A program made the position numbers and the translations under genes. The notes under the pieces were generated by a model. That model ran no database searches. It worked only from the letters and a program-made list of their open reading frames with translations, and was not told the DNA's origin. From Zarea fungicola (taxonomy: Eukaryota > Ascomycota > Sordariomycetes > Hypocreales > Cordycipitaceae): a stretch of 64,000 bases of DNA. Below, in pieces: positions 31,401 through 43,100 of the stretch. The stretch is taken from NCBI GenBank assembly GCA_900169235.1, contig FWCC01000153.1, positions 40,733 to 104,732 on the forward strand. The letters are read 5' to 3'. Positions within the stretch are counted from its first letter, which is position 1. Each line of letters opens with the position of its first letter.

Positions 31401-34400
31401 GTCAACAAAATTTAACGCGGCGTGGTACAGCCCAGACTTTTAGTCCCCCGCCCTTTTGTCCTTTCTTTGACAAGGATTTTCCGGATTTGACAAAGAGAAA
31501 GAAAAAAAGATTGTTTTATGGAGTAATGGCGGTGGTGGTGGTGGTGGTGGTGTGATGTGCCACGCATGGCGGACGACATGAGACGGTCTCTTGCAGGACG
31601 ACGGGACGAAAAGGTCCAGTATCCCTGTTCTTTCTCGTGCATGGAACTTTTATGTAACTCTGATTTGTTTCTTTTTTAATTCTTTCATTATTTCATTTAT
31701 TTCATCCCTTCTTTCATGATTCATGTGGCTTTCTTTATAACCTCATGCAACACAACCCAACCGCCCAGCGCATTCATTGATATGAATGTGCGCAAACTGC
31801 GCCACTGTTGGGCCGGAGCGGTTTCTCACTTTTTGCCGCGGCATATGAGTGGAGTTTTACCTTATTGTCATCATCAGCAACAGCATCATCAGCGTCATCA
31901 TCATCCCTATCATCCCTATCAAACTCATAATGGAGTCGGTTGTATATTATTGAGATCGCACCAGCACGCGCCCGTACGGGGCTAGCTTTTCCAACTAGCT
32001 TCAAAAAGCCAGCCTTGTTGTCCAACATGGGGCCAGCTGAAGGATGTTTAATGTGGGCGCCGACCATTTTTTTGTGGCGTCCAACTAGTCGGTCAAAGAG
32101 AGTCGACCATTTACCTTTTTACCCTTTTACAGGCAAAGGCTAAAGAGCGAACTAATAAATGACAAGAGCTTGGACTGGTCTACGACGGTTTGCGAGTCGT
32201 ATGCACATAGGCAGCAGCTTCACAAGACTGTAGCCAATGTCTGCTTTTAAATTTAGACGGCTTCAACGGCTTGGTTCAAGCCACCACACAAACTCGCACC
32301 GCACACCTCGCGTTTCATAAATGGCTCTCCGTAAATGGAGCAAGGCATCGGGATTCGGTCCCTCTTGTTTTTTTTTAATATCCACCTGATGATTTTTAGC
32401 TATTTTCATTCGTCTGAATTCGGGCAACGCACATAGTCCTCGCACACACACACTCACTCACCTCACTCACAGGCGGCATATTACGCTCACACTTTTCGTC
32501 ATTTTTTTTGGCCGTCATTAGAATGTACTAAAAGTAGTAAAATAGTTGTTTGATAAAATGGGGCTTACTCAGTGTAGTAACGTCAACAACTGCCGTTTTG
32601 CTACTCCGTGTAAGTAACTCACCAACTGCCGTTTTTGCGACGGACAGCTCGGCAAAAAGGGATTTCTTGCGTGTTTGCTCGTGTCCACATCTAAACTAAT
32701 ACCGCCCTTTGACTGTAACCCCCCTGGCCGCAAAGATAAAAAAAAAAAAGTGCCAGGCAAGTACATGGGATGAAGCAAGGCTTGAAGGCGTCCGTTGAGG
32801 CGTTCACCTTGACAAACTATTTGAATAAACTAAAATACTAAACTACTATCCATCAAACGCCATGGACTAATCTAGAGTGCGGCCAATGTCTATACGAAGT
32901 ATGCTTTGGTCCGGATCATGTCATCATTTGTCCGCCACACGGACCCTATCCTTTTAATTATAGGACAAAGGGGGGGCCCCGGCCCAACGAAACGTGGTTA
33001 GATTGAGATGAGTATTTGCGGCTTTGTCTATACTAGGAAAATGGAGACAACGATGAGTAGAAAAGACAAACGGCCAACAGAAAAACGTGGCCCAATTTGT
33101 CAGAGACTGCTGACTGGTCGTTTCGCTGCAGAAGCCGAACCAAGGAGAATTGGAGTGGGTTTGGATGGATCCAAGGGCCGTAAAGCGTAAAGTGTACGAG
33201 GTTTACGGAGTACAATATTCAATATTCAGAAATGTCCGTGTGTCCCTTTTTTTTTTTTTTGCCAAGTATACTGTAAATTGAGGCATGGAGACTTTGTTCA
33301 AGTACCCAAACTACGAAATGCCGGTATGAATGCGGAAAAAAGCCACGAAAAAGGGGAGCGAGTCGGTAGCTACACTGGTGTATCAACTTACTCGCGCTGT
33401 ATGATGAATAATCCGAGATATGCGACAACATACTAGTTGTTGGTATATAATCATTTTGACTTTTAAGCGAGCAGCAAAGAGATTGCTCGCTTACGTAGTA
33501 TTGACCAAGAGACTTGGCGTCCGGCCAATTCAGAACCATCAGCCCTTTTTTTTTTTTTTTTTCATCATGGCGTAGAATCAAGTCATCAATATAACTCCGT
33601 ATTTGGTAAATCAGTGCGTCCCGCCGATTCTCACACCCTCCCTCCCCACCAAAAAGGTCCCAGCGGATAGACTCAAGCCCCCCGTTATCAAAAAAATTTG
33701 CAAAACACGTAATTTATACCGATGGAATAAAAAAAATAAGCACGGAATTATAATCGGCCACTTCTTTGCTTATTCCGTATAGAGTAATGGTTGTAAGACT
33801 CACCTAATTCCTAATTCCCGAACCATACCCGTTGGAGCTGCGTGCATGTCGTCTCTGCATGTACACGTTTTTTTTTCTTTTCTTTTTCTTTTTTTGTGTC
33901 GAGGTCTCGGGTAGGTTGCGATCCGAAAATGATGATGCGGTGTGACATGCCACGTTGTGTCAAATACATTTATTTTTAAGCTTTTTAGTAATATACTATT
34001 TTGAAGAAAGCAAGCTAATTATACATGCTAATCATACACCGCATTAATTCCAGATAATAACCGTGGTCATCCAAGTCTCTGCACTTTTGATTTGTGCATT
34101 CACTTTGAAGCCTTGGCTACCTTGATTTCTCAAATGACTGTGTAGCGTAACATGCAATTTTCTTGATTCAATTATTTTAAGCCTCTTACTAATAAAACAC
34201 CTTGACAGAATATATAGTAATCATACAGCTCACTAATTTCCAAATAAGAACCGCAGTTTCACAGACTCGTCGCGTCTTTACTCTGGGTTGGGCACACATG
34301 TTGCAGTCCCGGGTAGGTTGCTCTTCCATGCAGCATGACATGTCACAACTCTCTATTGGACAAACATGTGTTGATGTATCCTTGTTGTAAGCTTTCTTGG

Positions 34401-34971
34401 CGATGCAGTATAAACATAATTTACACCCATTTACGTATAGTTGGTCAACTTCAACGTGCTCCCCAGATTCTTCCACTGCTCGCACCCGTCCTCTGCATCT
34501 ACACATTCAACACGATTCCCTCTTGTTCACATTCTCATCCCATTTAGGCTTGCTTGAAAATAAAATGGTATTCATATACGTTATTTGACTGGCTTAATCT
34601 ATCAACTTTGTCATCTACCCGCACCAAGTGCAATGCAAAAGAACAAACAATCGGGCCATTCCAAAACAGTTCAACCCATCAACCGGCTTCTGCCAGTACC
34701 TTTGCCAACTATTACTAAAGCTTTGTAAAATAAGAATAAAAGAAATGTGCCATGACAAGGAATAAAATAATGTAAGAATGAAAAGGTCAAGATGAATCCA
34801 ATGCGCCTGTATGTTTCCCGTTTCGGAAAAACCCCATTTTCCCGTGGCATAAAGAATACCGTTTGATTTATAATTAAAAGAGAAAAAAAAAACATCCGTA
34901 AACACCACACATGGGCTTTTAAAACCGTCCTATTCGCAGATTCGATCTTGAAAGGCTATCTGGCTCGTCCT

Positions 34972-36040
34972 CTAGTACTTTGCCGAGTAGCGTTGTCCGG
35001 ATTGCGATTGCTGGTACGGCAGGTCGTAAGCCGTCGTTTGAGCGTAGGGGTCGTCCAGGTACACCGTGGTGCGGCGGTCATCGTCTGGGAGCAGCTCCTT
35101 GACTTCCCAGTTGTTCATGCGGGTGCCGACGGAGAATTCGAGATCCTCCTTTGTGATGGAGTCCCAGTACTAAAAACCGGTTAGCATGTCACTTTGCAAA
35201 ACTTGACAACTTGACTCTTTTTCTTACCTTGTACACCATCATGACACCGAGAAGGTTGCAGACAGTGGCAAAAAACAGCCCATCCAGGTAGTGGCTGATG
35301 GCCACGCACAGCTTGGCGGAAAAGGCGTAGAGCATAACCTGACCGGCAACAAAGAAAAAGACACCAAAGGCAATGTCGCCCAGGGGCCAGCGGTCCTGGA
35401 GGGTGCGGGTGACGAGGAGCACCTGCATGACCACGTAGACAAGCAGCTGCACGGCGTTGAGCAGGTAGAGGACGACAAACAGGCCAATGGTGTTGGTGGG
35501 CGAGAGGCCGGCCCAGCCCATAAAGGTGCCAATGGAGACGAGAAAGGTAATGGCAAAGGCAATGAGCGAGCAGGCGCGCAGCAGCCACACGGACAGCGGG
35601 GTGCCGTCCTCGTAGAGCTGGAAGCCGACGAAGCCGTTGATGAGCAGGCAGGTGACGAGGGCGCTGGCCAGACCACCCTGCAGGGCGGCAAAGTACGGAT
35701 ACGGCGCGGAGCCGGGCGGGACGACACCGGCGTCGACAATGAGAGAGAAGAAGGAGAGCAGCATGTAGAGGTAGAAGAAGGTGAGAATCTCCCGGCGGCC
35801 GACGGCGGTAAACTTGGAGCGGACGTGCAGAATCATGACGACGGTCATGAAGAGGGCAAAGATGTGGGCGGCCGAGGCGGCGGCCTCAAAGATGATGGTG
35901 TTGGCGAGCTCAATGTTGCGGGCAAAGCACGAAGGCTCGATGCCGACGTGGTTGACGGCCTGCAGCATGGGCCCGACCGAGGCACAGAGGGGGAGAGGCG
36001 CATTCTGGCAGATCCAGGTGAAATCTCCAAAGGCCGACAT
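34972..36040 (-). CDS. CHS7: Chitin synthase export chaperone Chs7
   Basis: Endoplasmic reticulum membrane protein needed for folding and exit of class IV chitin synthase (Chs3 type) to the cell surface. Two exons: 36040-35228 and 35169-34972, with a 58-nt intron (GTAAGA...TTTTAG), phase 0, giving 336 residues, the usual Chs7 length. The N-terminal [19 protein letters not shown] and several hydrophobic helices ([74 protein letters not shown]) are family-typical. So are the motif [11 protein letters not shown] after the splice and the cytoplasmic tail ([20 protein letters not shown]). Intron retention would end the protein after about 283 residues with a different tail. Faces away from the cyclin gene's 3' end; no sign of damage. 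Confidence 0.97.
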
Positions 36041-37883
36041 GATGGCGGTTCTGCTGTCGGGATGTGCTTCCTTGTCGTCGGGGTGGGATGTGCTTCCGTG
36101 TCGTCGAGGATTGTCGGGAAGAGGTTCAGGTCGTCGTCGTCTTTAAAAAGAAGGGGGCAACAGAGGAGATGAAGCCCGTTTCTTTGTTCAGTGGCGCCTC
36201 CTCAAAAGTGTCTCGGAAAAACGTCGTCAACGGCCAGGATGCGCTGGCGAGAGACACCGTCGTCGCGTCGAGATGCCCGCAAGGTTGGCGTCCAACTGAG
36301 CGAAATTTGTCCAACGGTGAATGGTTAGACTTTTCAGAGAGCTACAAAGGTTGAACGAGGTCGGCCGTGGTTTCGGATCGATGACGGTTGACGGTTGTTG
36401 TGCTGGAATGCCAGAGGTTCAGAGTCGAGCCCTTTGTTCGATTGATCAAGATGGCGGCGGGTAGAAATGAGAGTGATGCGCAAATGCTGACGAGAGCATG
36501 AAAAAAAAAAAAAATTCGGTACAATAAGCGAGTGGTTGTTCCGCAAAAGAGAATCGTAGGAGAATATGCGTCTGGACGGCTCCCGTTTGGCTCCGTGATG
36601 GTCGACGGGTGGTAATCTGGGTTGAGAAAATGTGCCACAAAGAGCAGCAAGGGGTGGCGGGTGGAAAGTGAAATCTGAGATGGTGGAATGGCGAATGGCG
36701 AATGGCAGAGGGAAAAGCGGGCAGCCAGCGCTATGAATGGTAGCTGATGGTGCAGCTGAGGGAGGGTCCAGGTGATGGTCCAGGCGATGGTTGCCAGGGG
36801 CTCTGCACTGTAGCCTCTGCTGTAGCCAATCACAAATTGCCCTGTGCGCAGTAACCACTGTAACCAACCACTGACCACTGCACACTGCTTCTATTTTTAC
36901 TGCCTTTATTTTGGCGCCTTTCTTCTCTTGAGCACGGGGCCCACTCTTTTGTCTGTACCTTTACTCTCAACTCAAACACAACACATCTTGGTCGTTTTGT
37001 CTGTCAAGTTTAAAATTACAGTTACAATAAAATTGGCTTCTTTTTAGATCAAATCAAAACAAATAAATATTATATGCAACCCACCTCATCCCCTTGCAGC
37101 TCATCACCCCAAGTCAATACGAGTTGGCTGTCAAGCCGCCATCCACCCAAACCCGCCTTCCATCTCGTATTCTGCCTGCCTGCGCTACGTCACTCCTACA
37201 CGGCCCCACTGCCAACTAAACTTCAACCTTTACGCACACTGCAAACACTACGGCATCAAGTACGTGATCCAATAATCATCTTCTAATCATGCCTGTATTA
37301 ATACACTCCTCATCATGCCATCAACTCTGCGTCGAATCCCATCACGTATACGGTATGCAGTGCTGCGGATCAACCGCCCACTAAGTCTTGACCAAGCAAC
37401 ACAGTCTATTGTAATTGTCACCGCATCTCCAACTCTCATTACTCGCCCGTGTCCGCCTCATGCCAAAAAAGAAAAGAAAACAAGAAACATAAAATGTAGT
37501 ACAAAACAAAACAGGTGCCCCAGCAGTGCAATACATGTCCCATGTAAATGCCTGCCGGCTGTGGCACAAACTGGTATTCTTCATCCATGTCGCTTAAGCC
37601 ACCAAAGTCTTGTCCACTTGCATAATAAATCATATCTTTCCCAACGCCCTAAGCTAATGCTATCCATGCCATGCAATGCAACTTCTAAAAATAATGCAGC
37701 CATAAAAATCTCGTGCTCAAAGGCAACAGCAAAAACAAAAATTACCAAGCAAAAACAATATGATATCTTGTACAATCATGGTTGGCCGCGTTTCCTCGCA
37801 GTCTCACCATGGAGGGATTAAAAAAAAAAAAAGCAAAGTGATGTGCATTAAATCAATGCTCAAATCACATGTGTGCACCATCA
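36041..37883. other. Promoter of CHS7 and 3' region of the cyclin gene
   Basis: Between two minus-strand genes. 36040-36900 is the expected CHS7 promoter/leader, with an A-run at 36499-36512 and a 9-bp repeat GAATGGCGA near 36683-36703. 36900-37883 is AT-richer. No gene supported. Confidence 0.45.
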
Positions 37884-40102
37884 CTAAGGATACACAACCG
37901 GATGGCGGTTTTGCACCGGCATCTGATGCTGCTGCTGTCTGTTGTACATGACAAATTCCGGTACCACTCCCGTGCGGACATCATTGCGTCGGCCCAGAGG
38001 TTGGTAGTGAATCTGGTTCGGATGGATAGGAACAGAGAGGTGGTACTGGTCCAGAGAGGTTGATGCGGGGTGCAGCAGTCTATTGACATGTCGGATAGGC
38101 TTGTAAGGGCTTGAGCGCTGTTGTAGATAGATGCTGGGCGAGTTGGCCAGAGGCGTAAGCGCCAGAGGAGTGTGCATGGCCGATCCGACACCGTACGCCG
38201 CCTCGGCCATGGGTGAAGACGTGTATTGGACAAGGGTGCCGGGGCTGCGTCGCTTGCTTGGCGTACCCAAGTTGACCGGGGGGTGTACGGCTGTAGCCGA
38301 AGTCGGGTAACTGGGAGGCATTGTAGCAACTGGCATCATCTGCTGCGGCTGCTGCTGAATGTGAGGTTGCTGCTGCTGCAGTGGCGGCACTGTTGCAGCG
38401 GGTACTGGTGCTTGGTAAACAGTTGACATGGCACGAACACCAAGCTGCAAAGGTGGAAGCGGTGCGCTGGAGCCCGATGGCATTGATGTTACCGCTGGCA
38501 CATATGGCGGTCCGACATGCTGAGCCTGGCTGGTTACCACGCTTAGTTGAGGAACAGGCGGTCGTGATTCCATCATAGTGACTGGCCGGACACCATTGCC
38601 CATGAGCACGCCAGGCGCCATATGCGGCGGCATCTGTCTCTTGGCAGGATGATCAGCAGCATCGTATTCTGGGCTCCTCTTCCGGGACGTGGCCAGGCGA
38701 CCCGGCTTCGACGCCAGCGGCGAGAGAGCACCGGCTGCCACCGGGTATGCATTCCAGTCGTGCGAGTGGCAAGAAGTGGGAGAGAACGCCCTGGCCGTAG
38801 TGGGAGTGTAGGGAGGCAGGTCGGGTACCATGGGCATCATGGCCTTGGGCGAGCAGGTCGGTGAATGGAACATGCCTGTGTTTGCGGCCTGGTGAAGAGG
38901 TGATGCGGGTTGGCGGAGGGCACGGTTGTAGTACTCATGGAAGCAGGCCAGCTTGGCCAGCCACATCTCCCACTCCTCCTTGGAGGCCAGCAAGTTGTAT
39001 CGCATGTTACTGAGAAATTCAACTTCCATGACATGAATCTCCTGGACGGCAAATGTGGATACTTCGGCCCATGTCTTGTTGGTATAAGTGTTGTCGTCGA
39101 GGACTAGAGCGTGTCAGTAACAAAAAAGCACAGAACATAGTTTGAGCCACTTACACTTGTTGCCCAGCATTAGAGCCACTGTCAAGAGACGGTATTCGCT
39201 GCCGGCACGACCTTTGATTTGAGGTGTAGACATTTTTAGACGGTAAATGAAGAGAAGCGCCAGCAGAATGACATTTTGCGTTACTTGGGTTGTCTGAAGC
39301 ACATTCAACACCCATTTCCGGAATTGTTCATACGGCTTGGCTAAGGATGGTAGCGGTGGCAGGGTCGCTGTTGCGGGAATAGAGTAGATGGATTCGGCTT
39401 TGTGGAGGTCGTCGGCAGATTGGAACCAAAACAGGCATGTCATCTAAGAATGGTTAGGAGATTGGGTAGTCTGGCCGTGAATGCAGCAATGCTCACCTGT
39501 GCGGCAAAATCGGCCAGGTTGCCTCCATTTGGGCTGATGCATTTTGGTATTTGAAGGCTGTGGAAGATGAGGGTATCTGAGTTTCGCCTGGAGCTGCTGC
39601 CCTGAGAAGGCATTGTGGCATCTGAAACCGGCGTGGGCGGTCGAGTTGGATAGCGAGAGTCCCTTGGCGAGTTCTGGACAAGAGGCTGGTCGACTGCTCG
39701 AAACTGTAGTTGCGTCTGTGCCGCCGTTGCTTGTGGAACTGGATGCTGGACCGGCTGCTGCACTGGCTGCTGAGCTGGCTGCAGAGGATACCGTAGGTAT
39801 TGCAGATTTCTGGAATCTGCTACCGCAGCCTTTGGTCTGTTTGCCGGGCCATGAGGGGCTGGATAGTTGTGTGCGGCATGGTTTTCATAGGCGGCATATG
39901 ATGGCTGATAGGTGGCACTCATGTCGTTGACTGGGCGGCGGGACCCGACAAGAGAGGCCGCGAGTCTGTTATCGGAAGAGAACCTGTTCAAGTCGGGAGG
40001 TGTAGAGTGCTGTTCATATGAGCAGGTGCCTGGTCTGCAAGAAGAGGCGTGAGTCGGGAATGGAGTATGCAGAGAAGCGGCCGTTAACACTTGGGCAGGC
40101 AT
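37884..40102 (-). CDS. Clg1-like (Pho85/PCL-type) cyclin
   Basis: Cyclin of the PHO80/PCL group, related to yeast Clg1, which activates a Pho85-type kinase. Three exons: 40102-39497, 39443-39155 and 39103-37884, with introns of 53 and 51 nt and phase kept, giving 704 residues. Residues 1-200 are Gln/Pro/Ser-rich and disordered. The cyclin box spans exons 2-3: FRKWVLNVLQTTQVTQNVIL, LALLFIYRLK, GSEYRLLTVALMLGNKFLDD (across intron 2), TYTNKTWAEVSTFAVQEIHV and EVEFLSNMRYNLLASKEEWE. The LGNKFLDDNTYTNKTWAEV pattern is diagnostic for PCL-type cyclins. The C-terminal 330 residues are Pro/Gln-rich and low complexity, with basic stretches (HPAKRQ, SKRRSPGT). Likely partner and exact role are inferred from the family. 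Confidence 0.9.
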
Positions 40103-43100
40103 GGAGTATGAGAGGCGGGAGAGAGGAGAGGGCGGTAGTGAATCGAGGTAGGCAGAATCAGCAGCTGGGTGATGTGTAATTTGCCAATCGTTTGTTTGTT
40201 CGTCTTGTCGGTTCGAATATCGAGGGAGCGAAGAGGACGAGGAGGAGTTGGAGAATACGAATGAGCTTTTGATTCAAGTGATTCAAGGCAATCGTGGTGG
40301 CATAGAGGTGAAGTTCAAGTCAGGTTGTTTGCTGCAGGAGTGAGCAGTGACGAGTTGGAAACGAAGCAAGTCGGAGGGGTTGATGGTCGGCGTGGTGTAA
40401 GTGAGGCGGGCGAAGCTTAATAAAAAGCTGGCTCGTGTACACAGTGCCGTGTGTGCTTCTGTTGGTGGTTGCTGTCGACTTGTCGTTTGGGAGATGGTGA
40501 GTGATGAGACACAAAACAGGGTTGAAAAAGGGCAACCGCGGGCGAGTGAAGAGGAGAAGAGCTACTCGTTGGCAGAGGAGTCCATGGTCATTGACGAACG
40601 AGGGTTGAGAATGGAGCAGTATGGGACAAGTCGTCAGAGAAGAAAAAAGACGACTGGCCTGGCCGAGCCGGGGGCTCCAAGAGGCTCCGGTTGCGAAGCT
40701 GATGAGCAGAGAGTTTGAGGAGGGTCTCGGAGGAGTTGGATGGCGGGATGGGCAAGGTTCACCAAGCGCTGTGGTTGGCCAAGCGAGAGGCGGGTGGGGG
40801 AAGGGTGTGGGTGTTGCCGAGGGGGGGTGGGCAGCTGCTGGCACCTGGCGTGCACTTGCTGCACTTGCCTGCACCTGGCAGCTGGCAGCTCACTCCCTCC
40901 AGCCATATGTACAGTACCTACATACACGATTTTTGTACTGACAGCCAAGGGTCGCTGTACTTGTTCTTCGTACTGGCAGTCTGCACTCTGGCACTGTGGT
41001 AGAGTGCATAGGCGGCGCTACATCTCTAAAAGCATTATGTACTTGTACTCCGTACCGACCTGCCTTTGATGGAGCCACGCCAATGACCAATGGCCACCCG
41101 TCTCCATAAAAGATCGGTTGCTCCAGATACTCATTCACCACTCACTGCCCCAGTCAGTCCAGCCAGTCCACCAGTCCACCAGTCCAGCTAGCCCAGCCCA
41201 GTGCCCATGCATGGCTGGCTTCAGGTGAGTTATTAAAGTTGGTGCTTTTTCTCACCACAGATTGCAGTGGTCTTGTGCCCTGGAAGGCGGATCATGGAGG
41301 ACCTGTACCACATCATCATCACCACCACCACCACCAAACTAGATCCGTGCCATCCAGTGATGGCATGACTTGTGGCAGTCCACCGCCCATCTCTTACAGG
41401 GGACCCAACAGCACCACCAGTCCACCACTAGCACCACAGTCCATCAACACCTCAGCAATCTGGTGCACAAACAGAAACCTCATGTAGACCTGCTTACATA
41501 AAATTATACCGCTTCCGTTTGCCTCCAATTCCCTTCATTCAAATAACATTGAATCGAGACTGGGCATGTTTCAGCAACGGTACGACGACATGCAGTGTGC
41601 CTCTTTTCCCTCACCTACATACTAATAAGAAAACAACTCCTCATGCCTTTCGTACTCGCCTTCAATCTACCAGGCATCCCAGTAAACCGTCCAACAGAGA
41701 CACAAAAAGGGAGCCAGGATCCGGACTGGCTCGGCGACTAGGCAAGCCCGCACCAAGCCGCCCCGTTTCTCTCCTGTCCCCTTCTAATTTTCTGTGTCTA
41801 ACTTGTATTCAGACCATATCTCTCGGTCGTCGCTTGGGTTTTCGTAATTTACCATTTCAGCTTGTCTCTTGCCATACTACGTACAAACCGCGCTCACTAG
41901 CCGACAGGTGACACATTTTCATGCCAAAACAAATCCAGGGAGCCGAGTGGGCGACGGGCAAGCAAAGAAGTAGCATCTATTCATGACTCTCACTCTTTAC
42001 CTGGCTGGCTTGTCAATTGCCTGCCACCACTTCCCGATCTTGAACTCGGTGCAGAATACGTCGACATGTTCATCCAACCCTACTTTTTGTTCCGGCATGG
42101 CGCAAAGCCAAAGCCATCCATCAAATTCCTGACTAGGCTTCTGCAAGCCCTTACCAGTACATACATACCCATCACAAGCAATGTTGCCATCTCCACTGAC
42201 TGACCCGTCCTGTCCTCTCACAACACCAAGGGGACCATCTCACTCGTTCAAAAACAAGACGAGCTAGCGCGCATGTACAAGTAGTTCCCAAGTGATACCG
42301 CCCTGCGCTGTGTACCTCGGCGTCCTAGCAGTCAGACATTGCGGGCCATGGCAACACACCACTATTCAAGCCCTTTTGGCCGGGGGTCGACGAATGCACT
42401 TTAAAATGCTGGCCCGATGGCACTCGCATATCTGGGAGGGGCAAAAGTAACTGCAATAACAGGTACCGTCCCCACAGTACCGGCAGCGGTGTGTTACCTG
42501 CAAGCCAGGTATCTAGTTACGCTTCCTGTTTCCAGACTGGAACCTGCCTAGGGCGGCGCTGTTGGCAGCATAGCCAAAGAGGCCGTCTTGGTCAAACGTC
42601 CTAACAAACCCTCAAAGAGATTTACATTGCCATGTACGACAGAAACAAACATTCCACACAATATATGGGATGGGCAACAAGCAACAAAAGATACGACAGA
42701 CCAGTAGTCTTGCCGAGTGACCACTGCCAACCCCCATATGCACACACAAGGCAAAAGCGACAAGGCATGCACCAAGCCATTGAGGAGAGCCTAGCCCAGG
42801 CTGTGGATCCATTTCAATACGGGCGGTCCAGCCCACGTCCGTGGTCCCCAGTCTCGTCACAGTCTCCCCGAGGTGGACCGCAAGGGCGGCGGTGGTGTGG
42901 CGGTTGGACGCCCGCGCACACAGGCCACCCACCACAAGAACACACAAGAGACGGACGGGGACGGGGGGCAAAAAGGACACTGGGCTATTGCAAATCCGCG
43001 TCAGCCAGGCTCGTCACAAAACACTCTAAAAACTATCAACTTGGTGGGCTGCCTGCCGCCGTACGATGGGGCTTGTACCAGAAGCTTGCCTAGCGCATTA

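Larger units (their letters stand above)
27152..34971. other. 7.8-kb gene-poor interval
   Basis: I see no gene. The stretch holds the 5' leader intron of the DUF3716-type gene (27270-27206), many homopolymer runs and short tandem repeats: (ACAAGY)n at 28746-28794, a CCTAGGCGAGG minisatellite at 28921-28990, GTCCAACT x3 at 30861-30884, TACTGGTACA x4 at 31361-31400, and GGT and CAT runs near 31530 and 31868. All open frames are short, off-frame low-complexity readings. Untranslated leaders or long noncoding transcripts cannot be excluded. Confidence 0.5.

Noticed and set aside
35291..36172. 293-codon plus-strand frame rich in Gly, Glu and Asp
   Set aside because: Antisense to CHS7, whose sequence and splice site are unambiguous.
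40205..40220. GGTTCGAATAT, similar to a tRNA B box
   Set aside because: No A box or cloverleaf upstream; lies in the cyclin leader.
41239..41487. Frame with a poly-His stretch
   Set aside because: Produced by the CAT/CAC microsatellite at 41301-41335; no other coding sign.
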